In this document: positions 45,157-52,542 of the stretch, piece after piece | Layout of the letters: each line of letters opens with the position of its first letter | Position numbering within the stretch: the stretch's first letter is position 1 | NCBI GenBank assembly: GCA_018241665.1 | Contig: JAFEDK010000039.1 | Location: 1 to 55,268 of the forward strand | Direction: 5' to 3' | Length of the DNA stretch: 55,268 nt | From: Pseudomonadota bacterium | Lineage (GTDB): Bacteria; Pseudomonadota; Gammaproteobacteria; Burkholderiales; Rhodocyclaceae | Translations under genes and position numbers: made by a program | Notes under the pieces: model-generated | The model's input: the letters and a program-made list of their open reading frames with translations, nothing else | Told to the model about the DNA's origin: nothing | Databases searched by the model: none

Positions 45157-45220
45157 CGGGGAGGAAATCGTTGGCAGGCTGCCGCAGCGAACGTCACCGC
45201 GCACCACGCCTCGCGTAGAT

Positions 45221-45247
45221 GTATGAAAATATTCTAATTGATCATAC
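45221..45247. promoter_or_regulatory. AT-rich inverted repeat upstream of the TonB receptor
   Basis: GTATGA (45221-45226) and TCATAC (45242-45247) flank a 15-bp AT-rich spacer, 65 bp before the receptor start codon. It is unusual in this GC-rich region and probably the promoter/operator. It does not match the Fur consensus well. Confidence 0.35.
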
Positions 45248-45404
45248 AACTATCGTGCCAACGGCCACGCGACGGCCTCCATGGGGCATCCACGCCCTTC
45301 GCGCTGCGGATTCGATCAAGCGCGCGCCCATACGGCGCCCGCTTTGGAAAGCCGCTTACCAGTGTGCAGACAGAAACGCCGGACCCATCACCGGCGTGGC
45401 GCAC

Positions 45405-45773
45405 CTATTTGCGCCAGGGCAGATCCATCACGGTGCCATCCGGCAGGGTCACCACGCCGCCGATGGGCATGGCACCGACAAACTCGCTGTCGGTCTCCGC
45501 GAAGATCTGATGCACCTCCCCCGCCGGCAGGATCAGCGTGTCGCCGGCCTGGTAGCGCACTTCACGCTCCCCCACCGTCGCCCGCCCGCTGCCCTTCAAG
45601 AACACCACCACCTCCTCGGTGGTGTGGCGATGGGGCGGCGTCGCCGCATCAGCATCCATCCGCCCGTGCCACACCTCCACCTGCCGCGCACCGCTCGTCG
45701 GCGTGGCCACACCGGCGATGTGGTTGCCCACCATGCTATGGACCTGATTCTGCTCTTTGCGAAACACCGACAT
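45405..45773 (-). CDS. Single-domain cupin protein
   Basis: Encodes 122 residues. The cupin motifs PPHRHTTEEVVVFLKGSG and AGDTLILPAGEVHQIFAET are present, with three His and one Glu placed for metal binding. GGAGG before the ATG pair favours ATG 45773. Substrate unknown. Small cupins of this sort can be isomerases, dioxygenases or binding proteins. It follows the lipocalin gene by 54 bp on the same strand and may be co-transcribed. Confidence 0.82.
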   Translation of the reverse strand: MSVFRKEQNQVHSMVGNHIAGVATPTSGARQVEVWHGRMDADAATPPHRHTTEEVVVFLKGSGRATVGEREVRYQAGDTLILPAGEVHQIFAETDSEFVGAMPIGGVVTLPDGTVMDLPWRK

Positions 45774-45827
45774 CATCGACCTCCGCTCATCCATCAACAC
45801 GCCCGGCACGCCGCCGCGCGCGCTCCA

Positions 45828-46400
45828 TCAATCCGGGCCGGTCCGCTCCAGCCGGCCGAGATCGAACCCTTTCTGCTCCAACCTTGCCAACAGCCTTGCA
45901 TAGTCCTCACGCGCGACCTGCGGCGTTCTGGCAAGAATCCACAGGTACTCCCTGCGCGGTTCGCTCACCGCCACCAGCTGGTAATCCTCATCGAGGTCGA
46001 TGACCCAGTAATCCCCCCAGGCGAAGGGCAGGAACGACAGCCAGGCCGGCGCAAAGCGTACCTCCAGCTTAGCCGAGGTCGTCGGGCCAATCTGCCTCGC
46101 CGTGCCGACGGCCTCAATCATCGCGCCGCCTTCGGTGCGGCAACGGTTGATCACTTGCACCATCCCGTCCTGGCGGAGGCTGTATTCCGCCTTCGAGTCC
46201 CCCGTGCATTTGCGCTGGAACCAGTTGGGAAACCTGGCGATCTCGTACCAGGTTCCCATGTAGCGGGGTACGTCCAATGAGGGAATCGCATTCAAGGCGG
46301 CAGGGGCCGGCGGAGCGCCATCGGCCGCAACGGCATTTTCAGTAGCGGCGCTCATGGCGCCCAGGCAGCACAGCAAGGCAAGCAGGTTCTTCTTCATCAT
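45828..46400 (-). CDS. Bacterial lipocalin (Blc family)
   Basis: Encodes 190 residues. A signal peptide (MKKNLLALLCCLGAMSAATE) is followed by the lipocalin signature DVPRYMGTWYEIARFPNWFQ, then CTGDSKAEYSLR, LEVRFAPAWLSFLPFAWGDYWVID and the late motif YLWILARTPQ. E. coli Blc is a lipidated outer-membrane lysophospholipid-binding protein. Here a lipobox cysteine is less clear (LLCCLGA), so it may be a soluble periplasmic form. Two adjacent ATGs (46400, 46397) are possible starts. Confidence 0.9.
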   Translation of the reverse strand: MMKKNLLALLCCLGAMSAATENAVAADGAPPAPAALNAIPSLDVPRYMGTWYEIARFPNWFQRKCTGDSKAEYSLRQDGMVQVINRCRTEGGAMIEAVGTARQIGPTTSAKLEVRFAPAWLSFLPFAWGDYWVIDLDEDYQLVAVSEPRREYLWILARTPQVAREDYARLLARLEQKGFDLGRLERTGPD

Positions 46401-46604
46401 GGCTATCGGATAGTCATTGGAGTGGCATCACCCAGACCAGCCGGGAGGCAATCGATTCCCCCTCTCCGGATGGGCAACACAGGGTTGCGGCCGGTGTGCG
46501 AGCGTAGGGTCCGCGTCCTGCTTCAGACGCCCCTCGGCCGCCGGCTGCAATATCCCTCACCAGGTCGCCTACGATCACAACGTCGCCGGCGCGCGCCGGG
46601 CAAC

Positions 46605-47198
46605 TCAATCCCCGGACGTACCCTTGCGGTAATGCGCTTCGGCCATCCCGAGCGCGGCCTCCCACAAGGCGGGGGCGCCGCGTTCGATCGGCGGCTGGCA
46701 GCGCGACTTGACCTGCTCCAGCGTCACCTCGCACTCCACCCACGTCCCGCCATCCGTCGCCGCGTTATGCAGCATCGGCTGGAACCGATCAAGCGCCTTC
46801 GCGAACTTCGCATCGTCGCTCACCGCCGCCTCGAACTCGAACCACAGCTCCCGGAACTCGACCGCCTGCGCCTCCGGCAACAGGCCGAACAGACGCTCCG
46901 CAGCCAGCCGCTCGCGCTCGTCCTGCCCGGCATGCGTCGCCGGCACGTGAAACGGCACATCCCCGGCATCGATCTCCACGATGTCGTGGATCAGCAGCAT
47001 CTTCACAACCCGCTGCACATCAACCGCCCCCGCTGCATGCTCGGCGAGCACCAGCGCATACATCGCCAAGTGCCACGAATGCTCGGCGCTGTTCTCACGG
47101 CGCGAACGGTCGATCAGCGGCGACAAGCGCACGATGCTCTTGAGGCGGTCGATTTCCTTGAGGAAAGCCAGTTGGCGTTCCAGGTCGGGGAGAGTCAC
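46605..47198 (-). CDS. HD-domain phosphohydrolase (YfbR/HDDC2-like)
   Basis: Encodes 197 residues. The metal-binding HD motif is visible as SAEHSWHLAMYALVLAEH (His40), LLIHDIVEIDAGD (His71-Asp72 with a following acidic loop) and a later Asp in KALDRFQPMLHN. This combination is typical of 5'-deoxynucleotidases of the YfbR/HDDC2 group, which hydrolyse deoxynucleoside monophosphates. GTG 47198 is the start. Monocistronic and soluble. Confidence 0.88.
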   Translation of the reverse strand: MTLPDLERQLAFLKEIDRLKSIVRLSPLIDRSRRENSAEHSWHLAMYALVLAEHAAGAVDVQRVVKMLLIHDIVEIDAGDVPFHVPATHAGQDERERLAAERLFGLLPEAQAVEFRELWFEFEAAVSDDAKFAKALDRFQPMLHNAATDGGTWVECEVTLEQVKSRCQPPIERGAPALWEAALGMAEAHYRKGTSGD

Positions 47199-47481
47199 GA
47201 TACGGTGCTTTCTGTGAGACTGGGGGGATGAGCGAGTCTAGCAGAGCGGCGCCAACGCCCCGGTCACGGGCGCCTCCCAAAGCCAGTCCTATGCGCTCTA
47301 GCGCTTGAGAAAGGAAGACGGCCAGCGGTAGCTTCTACAGACCACCGTTTACGAGCGGCTTGACCACACAGCCGGCCATGAACAGTCGGTCACCGAATGG
47401 TGCTAAACGACTATTTCCAGCAGTAGTATCAGTCGGTCGATACCCTAGCGCCGCATGTCAGCCGGAAGTTAAGCTACGTTC

Positions 47482-48447
47482 ATGCGTACCGCCAAAAGAA
47501 GACCCGATCAGCACATCATCGACCAAGAGGGCCAACAGCTCTTGCGCGAGCGACTGCCGCGGACATGGATTCTTCGGGAGTACCGCCCCGATTACGGCTT
47601 AGACTTCAGTATTGAGGTGTTCAAAACCTTGAAATCAGTGGCGGGTAAACGGCCGATGCATGAAACGCTGGGCGAACACATCTTCGTGCAGCTCAAGAGC
47701 GTTGACGACCCAGAGATCAAACCGCTCGACATCTACAGCCGCAACAATGTCGAGAAGGGGCGCGAACGGCTCGACCGAGAAGAGAAGGTTGGAACGCTCG
47801 ACACTTATCGGTTTTCGCTTGAGACGCCGGAGTTGATGACCATTGAGCGAATGGGCATTGGCGTTCCGGTCCTGTTGGTTATCGCGGACCTAAAGGCCCG
47901 CCGCTGCTCTTTTGTCTGCCTAAACGATTACATCGACAAGATTCTGATTCCGAGACACTGCGACTACGGAACCAAAGAGCACCGGACAGTGCACGTTCCC
48001 GTAGCCAATGAGATCGGCAGCATGCAAGGAACTACGGCGTTGCGCTGGTACGGAAAGCGAGCAAAGCTGCTTGCAGCCTTTCAACGATTCATCTACCAAT
48101 TCGACGAGCTACAAGCGGCCTCAGATAATAACTGGGAAGAACTCGCTCGGTACTTTGGAGAGCGAATTGCGAGCTATGACTTCTGGGACGACACAGAGAT
48201 GTGCTGCCTAATTCAACACCATGCCAAAGGTCTCCGCCGATTCCTCGCTGAAGGTTCGCCCCATGACTCCCGACCAGACAATGCAATATTGACTGCATTT
48301 CTCGGAAAGGAGCAGCCCGCCCGTAAGCGGGCCGAAGTGCTAGAGCTATGGCGCTCTCTTGCGTTGCTGCCACAGCTCTACGAGGATGTATGGCGCGAGT
48401 GGTTCCTGCCAACCGCCCTGAACGAATGGGCTGCAAGCTTGGCTTAA
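47482..48447 (+). CDS. DUF4365 domain protein, predicted PD-(D/E)XK nuclease-like
   Basis: Encodes 321 residues. The N-terminal domain (about 8-170) has the DUF4365 pattern RPDYGLDFSIEVF (Asp41, Glu45) followed by FVQLKSVD (Gln70, Lys72), which resembles the catalytic core of PD-(D/E)XK restriction-type nucleases. The C-terminal half is helical and unassigned. DUF4365 proteins are often found in defence islands, alone or fused to other domains. Here the gene stands alone. Base composition is lower in GC than the neighbours, so horizontal acquisition is likely. A shared terminator follows at 48535. Confidence 0.75.
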   Translation: MRTAKRRPDQHIIDQEGQQLLRERLPRTWILREYRPDYGLDFSIEVFKTLKSVAGKRPMHETLGEHIFVQLKSVDDPEIKPLDIYSRNNVEKGRERLDREEKVGTLDTYRFSLETPELMTIERMGIGVPVLLVIADLKARRCSFVCLNDYIDKILIPRHCDYGTKEHRTVHVPVANEIGSMQGTTALRWYGKRAKLLAAFQRFIYQFDELQAASDNNWEELARYFGERIASYDFWDDTEMCCLIQHHAKGLRRFLAEGSPHDSRPDNAILTAFLGKEQPARKRAEVLELWRSLALLPQLYEDVWREWFLPTALNEWAASLA

Positions 48448-48534
48448 AGTGTGTCACCCCGGTTTGGGTAGCCAACTGATGTTGCCCCCCCTCCGCCGGC
48501 AGCAAAGACCGCACAGGCCTCGCCTAACAATCAA

Positions 48535-48561
48535 AAAGGCCCGGCAATCCGCCGGGCCTTT
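48535..48561. terminator. Bidirectional intrinsic terminator
   Basis: Perfect 11-bp stem AAAGGCCCGGC / GCCGGGCCTTT with a 5-nt loop, flanked by A residues on one side and TTTC on the other, between two convergent genes. Confidence 0.85.
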
Positions 48562-48595
48562 CTTCATTCACTGAGCGCTACACAACAACCAAACC

Positions 48596-48973
48596 TCACG
48601 CCGCGCCGGCTTCCTCCTTGCTGGCCCGGGTCGGGGATCTGCGTCGGTCGGATTTCTTTTTCAGCCCCAGCACCGCCACCTGGTCCGAGTCGGGGCCGAA
48701 CTGGGCTTTGACCTGGCTTTTGACGCCGAGGATGGCGTCGTGGAATTCGCGTTCGATGGCGCTCAGCGCGTCGCGGGCGGCGGCGAGGGCGTTCTGGGCG
48801 TGGATCTCGGTTTCCTGGGCCTTGCGCAGCGCGTCGTGCAGGTGGCTGACGGCGTCGAAGGAATAGGCCGGGTTGACCGGGGTGTAGCTGGGGATGGCCT
48901 TGAGGCCGACGAAGGCTTCGATGTCGGCCTGGAGGGTTTGCGGGGGGATGCGGGTGTTCAGAACGGTCGCCAT
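48596..48973 (-). CDS. Conserved small hypothetical protein
   Basis: Encodes 125 residues (MATVLNTRIPPQTLQADIEA...). The protein is mostly helical, with an Ala/Glu-rich coil (AQNALAAARDALSAIEREFH) and ends with LGLKKKSDRRRSPTRA. Proteins with this ending occur widely in bacteria beside tandem-repeat regions and have no known role. AGGAG before ATG 48973 fixes the start. The frame stays open upstream through the repeat array on this strand, but without start signals. It lies directly next to the 21-bp repeat array, which may be functionally linked. Confidence 0.7.
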   Translation of the reverse strand: MATVLNTRIPPQTLQADIEAFVGLKAIPSYTPVNPAYSFDAVSHLHDALRKAQETEIHAQNALAAARDALSAIEREFHDAILGVKSQVKAQFGPDSDQVAVLGLKKKSDRRRSPTRASKEEAGAA

Positions 48974-49120
48974 GGATTCTCCTGTCGATGAATGCGAAGA
49001 AGCGAAGTGCTGCCGCGCAATATTACATTCGCATTTAACCGACGTGAACCATGCCATCCGAATTTTTCGACCAATCCCTGCGTGGCCGGATTCGGGTTCG
49101 ATCTTGCCAGCCCATAGAAG

Positions 49121-49161
49121 AACATTGGGGCGCCGAAGAAGACCTTCGGCGCCCCAATGTT
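49121..49161. repeat. Long perfect hairpin beside the 21-bp repeat array
   Basis: Perfect 18-bp arms (49121-49138 and 49144-49161) with a 5-nt loop. No T tract follows the stem on either strand, so it is not an ordinary terminator. The right arm runs directly into the first degenerate repeat unit. Confidence 0.8.
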
Positions 49162-49365
49162 GATGTTGCAGCGCTGCGCGTTCTACGTGCACGGCGCGTA
49201 CCTGATCGTGCACGCGTGCACGATCAACGTGCACCGTCCGACGTTCATCGTGCACGCGCCAATGTTGAGCGTGCACGGCTCAGAGTTGATCGTGCGCCCG
49301 TGCACGTTGATCTCACAGCGGTGCACGTTGAGCGTGCACACGTGCACGCTCAACTCACACGCCTG
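49162..49365. repeat. 21-bp tandem repeat array with GTGCAC cores
   Basis: GTGCAC or a near match recurs in strict 21-bp register at 49187, 49208, 49229, 49250, 49271 and 49292 (GTGCGC). A second register offset by 8 bp appears at 49216, 49300, 49321 and 49342, and another core at 49334 (21 bp before the variant TCACAC at 49355). The surrounding unit is roughly GTTGATCGTGCAC with variable next bases. No frame-1 stop occurs on the plus strand (70-codon open frame with a seven-residue V-H-x-x-x-L/I-x period), but no ribosome site precedes it. The array ends one base before the porin gene stop codon. Confidence 0.85.
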
Positions 49366-50226
49366 TTAGAAGGACTTGGCGATGCTGACGAAGAACTTTT
49401 TCTTGGCGATGTCGGAGTACGAGGTGGTGTCGCTCAAGCTCAGGAAGTGCTTGTAGGCATTCGGCTCGCTGGAGGCGGAGTAGAAGGCGCCGGCGCTCCA
49501 GCCGTCGGGCAGGCTGCGGGTGATGCCGAGCTTGTAGTAGCTGATGTCGAGGCCGGTGGAGTTGGCGACGACCTGGCGGCCGATCTGGCCGCTGAGGTTC
49601 CAGCCCTCGGCCACGTCGCGGGCGGCATTCAGTTCGTAGAAGTAGGAGCCGCGGGTGCTGCCGGTGACGCCGGCGTTGGCGTCGCCGTAGAAGCCGCCGT
49701 TCACCGGGGAGTTGTTGGTGCTCCAGCCGAAGTATTCGGTGAGGGTGCGGCCGGTCTTGAAGCTGAGCCAGTCGTAGCTCACCGACACGTAGGCTTCGGC
49801 GGTGTTGAGGCTGTTGGAGCGGTTGTAGCCGTCGAAGGCGGAGTCGTGCCAGTTGGCGCCGGGGTAGGTGTAGTAGATCAGGCCGACGTCGTAGCCGACG
49901 GCCTCCGTGACCTTGCCGCGGAAGCCGCCGTAGAAGTCCATCTCCACCGCTGCGCCGGGCAGCCAGTGGTCGGACACGTTGGAGGCGGCGAAGCCGGCGT
50001 AGGCGCCGGAGGCGTGGTCGGCCTCGACGCTGAACTGCAGGGCCGGCTTGCCCCAGCTCTGGGACTGTCCGCGGAAGATATAGTCGCTGACGAAGCTGAC
50101 GCTGACCGGCACGGTCCACGCGGACTCGCCCTCCGCCGCCGCGGCGGGCAGGGCGGTGGCCAGGCAGGCGCCCGCGAGGGCGAGGGGAAGCGCAGTGCGC
50201 AGGGCGCGGTGGGTTGCTGCGGGCAT
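49366..50226 (-). CDS. TorF family putative outer-membrane porin
   Basis: Encodes 286 residues. A signal peptide (MPAATHRALRTALPLALAGA, cleavage after AAA) is followed by an amphipathic beta-barrel with SVSFVSDYIFRGQSQSWGKP, the diagnostic TorF (TIGR02001) opening, and a terminal FFVSIAKSF with aromatic last residue. AAGGAGA lies before ATG 50226. It follows eutC by 81 bp in the same direction and could serve as the outer-membrane entry route for ethanolamine or a related amine, an inference from position. Confidence 0.85.
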   Translation of the reverse strand: MPAATHRALRTALPLALAGACLATALPAAAAEGESAWTVPVSVSFVSDYIFRGQSQSWGKPALQFSVEADHASGAYAGFAASNVSDHWLPGAAVEMDFYGGFRGKVTEAVGYDVGLIYYTYPGANWHDSAFDGYNRSNSLNTAEAYVSVSYDWLSFKTGRTLTEYFGWSTNNSPVNGGFYGDANAGVTGSTRGSYFYELNAARDVAEGWNLSGQIGRQVVANSTGLDISYYKLGITRSLPDGWSAGAFYSASSEPNAYKHFLSLSDTTSYSDIAKKKFFVSIAKSF

Positions 50227-50307
50227 GACGATCTCCTTGAAGTGAACCAATAGGGGGTAAGGCAAAACACGGTTGGGCGCAGGCCCGGCGTGGGGCTGCG
50301 CGGGGAT

Positions 50308-51120
50308 TCAGGCGGGCGGCGTGGCCTCCAGTGCGGGCGGGTCGGCGGCATCGGGCAGCAGCGCGTGGCTGTCGCTGTCGTCCTTCAGGTCCACACCGCT
50401 GCGGCCAAGGCGGCGCGCGCCGGCGATCAGGAAGGCCAGCTTGCGGGCGGCCTCTGCGTAGGGCAGCCCTTCGGGCCGCACGTTGGAGATGCAGTTGCGG
50501 TTGGCGTCGGTGAGGCCGGGGCGCGGCTGGGCGGTGAGGTAGAGGCCGAGGCTGTCCGGCGAGGACAGGCCCGGCCGCTCGCCGATCATCACCACCACCT
50601 GCTCGGCGCCGAGGATGTGGCCGATCTCGTCGCCCAGCGCGACGCGGGCCTGGGTCGCCACCACCACCGGCAGGCGGTACAGCTCGGGAAAGTACGGCAC
50701 CAGCGCCTCCAGCAAGGGTTGCGCATGGCTGCGGGTGGCCAGGGACGACAAACCGTCCGCCACCACGATGGCCAACTTGGGCGCCGCCGGCCACATGCCT
50801 GGCGCCTGCTGCGCGAGGGCGTCCGCGCTTTCCGGCGCGAGGCGGCGGCCCCAGTCGGGGCGGCGCAGATACACGCCGCGGTCGGCCGCCTGGCTGTGCA
50901 CGGCGAAGGTGTTGAAGCCGGCCTCGTGCAGTTCGCCCTGCAGGGCCTCAACGTCCAGCGCCTGATGCACCGCGTCGCGGGCCTGGGCGTGGGCGGTGCC
51001 GAAGCGCAGCACCTCGCGGGTTGGCAGGCTGACGCCGCTGCGCCCGAGGGCGACCCGCGCGCGGGTCAGGCTTTGCAGGCGCAGCCAGGGGTCGGGGGTG
51101 ACGATGGCGGGTTTGCTCAT
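50308..51120 (-). CDS. eutC: Ethanolamine ammonia-lyase small subunit EutC
   Basis: Encodes 270 residues. Family features include SLTRARVALGRSGVSLPTRE at the start, IVVADGLSSLATRSHAQPLL, VVMIGERPGLSSPDSLGLYL and GLTDANRNCISNVRPEGLPY. With EutB it forms the adenosylcobalamin-dependent enzyme that converts ethanolamine to acetaldehyde and ammonia. The C-terminal about 25 residues are an acidic Pro/Ala tail beyond the conserved core. It begins 15 bp after eutB. Confidence 0.96.
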   Translation of the reverse strand: MSKPAIVTPDPWLRLQSLTRARVALGRSGVSLPTREVLRFGTAHAQARDAVHQALDVEALQGELHEAGFNTFAVHSQAADRGVYLRRPDWGRRLAPESADALAQQAPGMWPAAPKLAIVVADGLSSLATRSHAQPLLEALVPYFPELYRLPVVVATQARVALGDEIGHILGAEQVVVMIGERPGLSSPDSLGLYLTAQPRPGLTDANRNCISNVRPEGLPYAEAARKLAFLIAGARRLGRSGVDLKDDSDSHALLPDAADPPALEATPPA

Positions 51121-51135
51121 GATGCGCCCTCCTCC

Positions 51136-52518
51136 TTACAGACGGCCGGCCAGGGCCAGCAGCGGTTGGGTGTCGCCCTGGGGCAGCAGCTCGCCACGGT
51201 AGTCGGCGATGCCCATGCGCTCCAGCCAGTCCTCGAATTCCGGCGCGCGGCGGCGGTCGAGCACCCGGCGCAGGTAGAGGGCGTCGTGGAAGGACGTGCT
51301 CTGGTAGTTGAGCATGATGTCGTCGGCCCCGGGCACGCCGATGATGAAGTTGATACCGGCCACGCCGAGCAGGGTCAGCAGGGTGTCCATGTCGTCCTGG
51401 TCGGCCTCGGCATGGTTGGTGTAGCAGATGTCGCAGCCCATCGGCAGGCCGAGCAGCTTGCCGCAGAAGTGGTCCTCCAGCCCGGCGCGGATGATCTGCT
51501 TGCCGTCGTAGAGGTATTCCGGGCCGATGAAGCCGACCACGGTGTTCACCAGCAGCGGCTGGTAGCGCCGCGCCAGCCCGTAGGCGCGGGCTTCGAGGGT
51601 CTGCTGGTCGGCGCCGTGGTGGGCGTTGGCAGAGAGGGCGCTGCCCTGCCCGGTCTCGAAGTACATCACGTTGTTGCCGACGCTGCCACGCCCAAGCGCC
51701 CTCGCCGCGGCGTTGGCCTCGTCGAGCAGCGCGGCGCTCACGCCGAAGCTGCGGTTCACCGCCTCGGTGCCGCCGATGGACTGGAACACCAGGTCCACCG
51801 GCGCCCCCTTGTCGATGGCACGGATGGTGTTGGTGACGTGGGTCAGCACGCAGCTCTGGGTCGGCACGTCGTACTGCTCGCGAAACTCGTCGATCAGGCG
51901 CAGCAGCGTGGTGATCGCCGGCAGGCTGTCGGTGGCCGGGTTGATGCCGATCACCGCGTCGCCGACGCCGTAGAGCAGGCCGTCGAGCATGGAGGCGGCA
52001 ATGCCCTTCGGATCGTCGGTCGGGTGGTTGGGCTGCAGGCGCACCGCCAGCCGGCCGGGCAGCCCGAGGGTGTTGCGGAAGCGCGTCACCACGCGGCACT
52101 TGGCGGCCACCAGGATCAAGTCCTGGTTGCGCATCAGCTTGCTCACCGCGGCGACCATCTCGGGGGTCAAACCGGGTGCCAGGGCCTGCAGGCTGTCCGC
52201 ATCGGCCGCATCGGAGAGCAGCCAGTCGCGCAACTCGCCGACCGTGAGGCCGGCCACCGGCGCAAAAGCCAGCGCGTCGTGGCCGTCGAGGATGAGGCGG
52301 GTGACCTCATCCTCCTCGTAGGGCACCACGGCTTCCTGCAGGAAGCGTGCGAGGGGCACGTCGGCCAGCGCGATGCGGGCCGCCATGCGCTCCTCTTCCG
52401 AGGCCGCTGCCACGCCGGCCAGCATGTCGCCGGAGCGGAGCGGGCTGGCCTTGGCGAGCAGGTTCTTCAGATCGCCGAAGGCGTAACGGCGCAGGCCGAG
52501 GGTGCAGGTGTAAGTCAT
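51136..52518 (-). CDS. eutB: Ethanolamine ammonia-lyase large subunit EutB
   Basis: Encodes 460 residues, the normal length of EutB. Recognisable stretches are GDMLAGVAAASEEERMAARI, NTLGLPGRLAVRLQPNHPTD, GDAVIGINPATDS, VFQSIGGTEAVNRSFGV, MYFETGQGSALSANAHHGAD and VGFIGPEYLYDGKQIIRAGL. It holds the substrate site and contributes to binding the adenosylcobalamin. No microcompartment shell genes, EutA reactivase or aldehyde dehydrogenase lie nearby, so acetaldehyde must be handled elsewhere in the genome. Confidence 0.96.
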   Translation of the reverse strand: MTYTCTLGLRRYAFGDLKNLLAKASPLRSGDMLAGVAAASEEERMAARIALADVPLARFLQEAVVPYEEDEVTRLILDGHDALAFAPVAGLTVGELRDWLLSDAADADSLQALAPGLTPEMVAAVSKLMRNQDLILVAAKCRVVTRFRNTLGLPGRLAVRLQPNHPTDDPKGIAASMLDGLLYGVGDAVIGINPATDSLPAITTLLRLIDEFREQYDVPTQSCVLTHVTNTIRAIDKGAPVDLVFQSIGGTEAVNRSFGVSAALLDEANAAARALGRGSVGNNVMYFETGQGSALSANAHHGADQQTLEARAYGLARRYQPLLVNTVVGFIGPEYLYDGKQIIRAGLEDHFCGKLLGLPMGCDICYTNHAEADQDDMDTLLTLLGVAGINFIIGVPGADDIMLNYQSTSFHDALYLRRVLDRRRAPEFEDWLERMGIADYRGELLPQGDTQPLLALAGRL

Positions 52519-52542
52519 GGTCGGAGGCTCCGGGCGCGCGCC

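Noticed and set aside
45221-45247. Fur box upstream of the TonB receptor
   Set aside because: The AT-rich inverted repeat does not fit the GATAATGATAATCATTATC pattern well enough, so it is listed only as an unassigned regulatory repeat.
49162-49365. Possible CRISPR array or coding gene in the GTGCAC repeats
   Set aside because: The units are 21 bp in strict tandem without unique spacers and no cas genes are near. The open frames of 70 codons and more on both strands come from the absence of stops in the repeat and lack ribosome sites.
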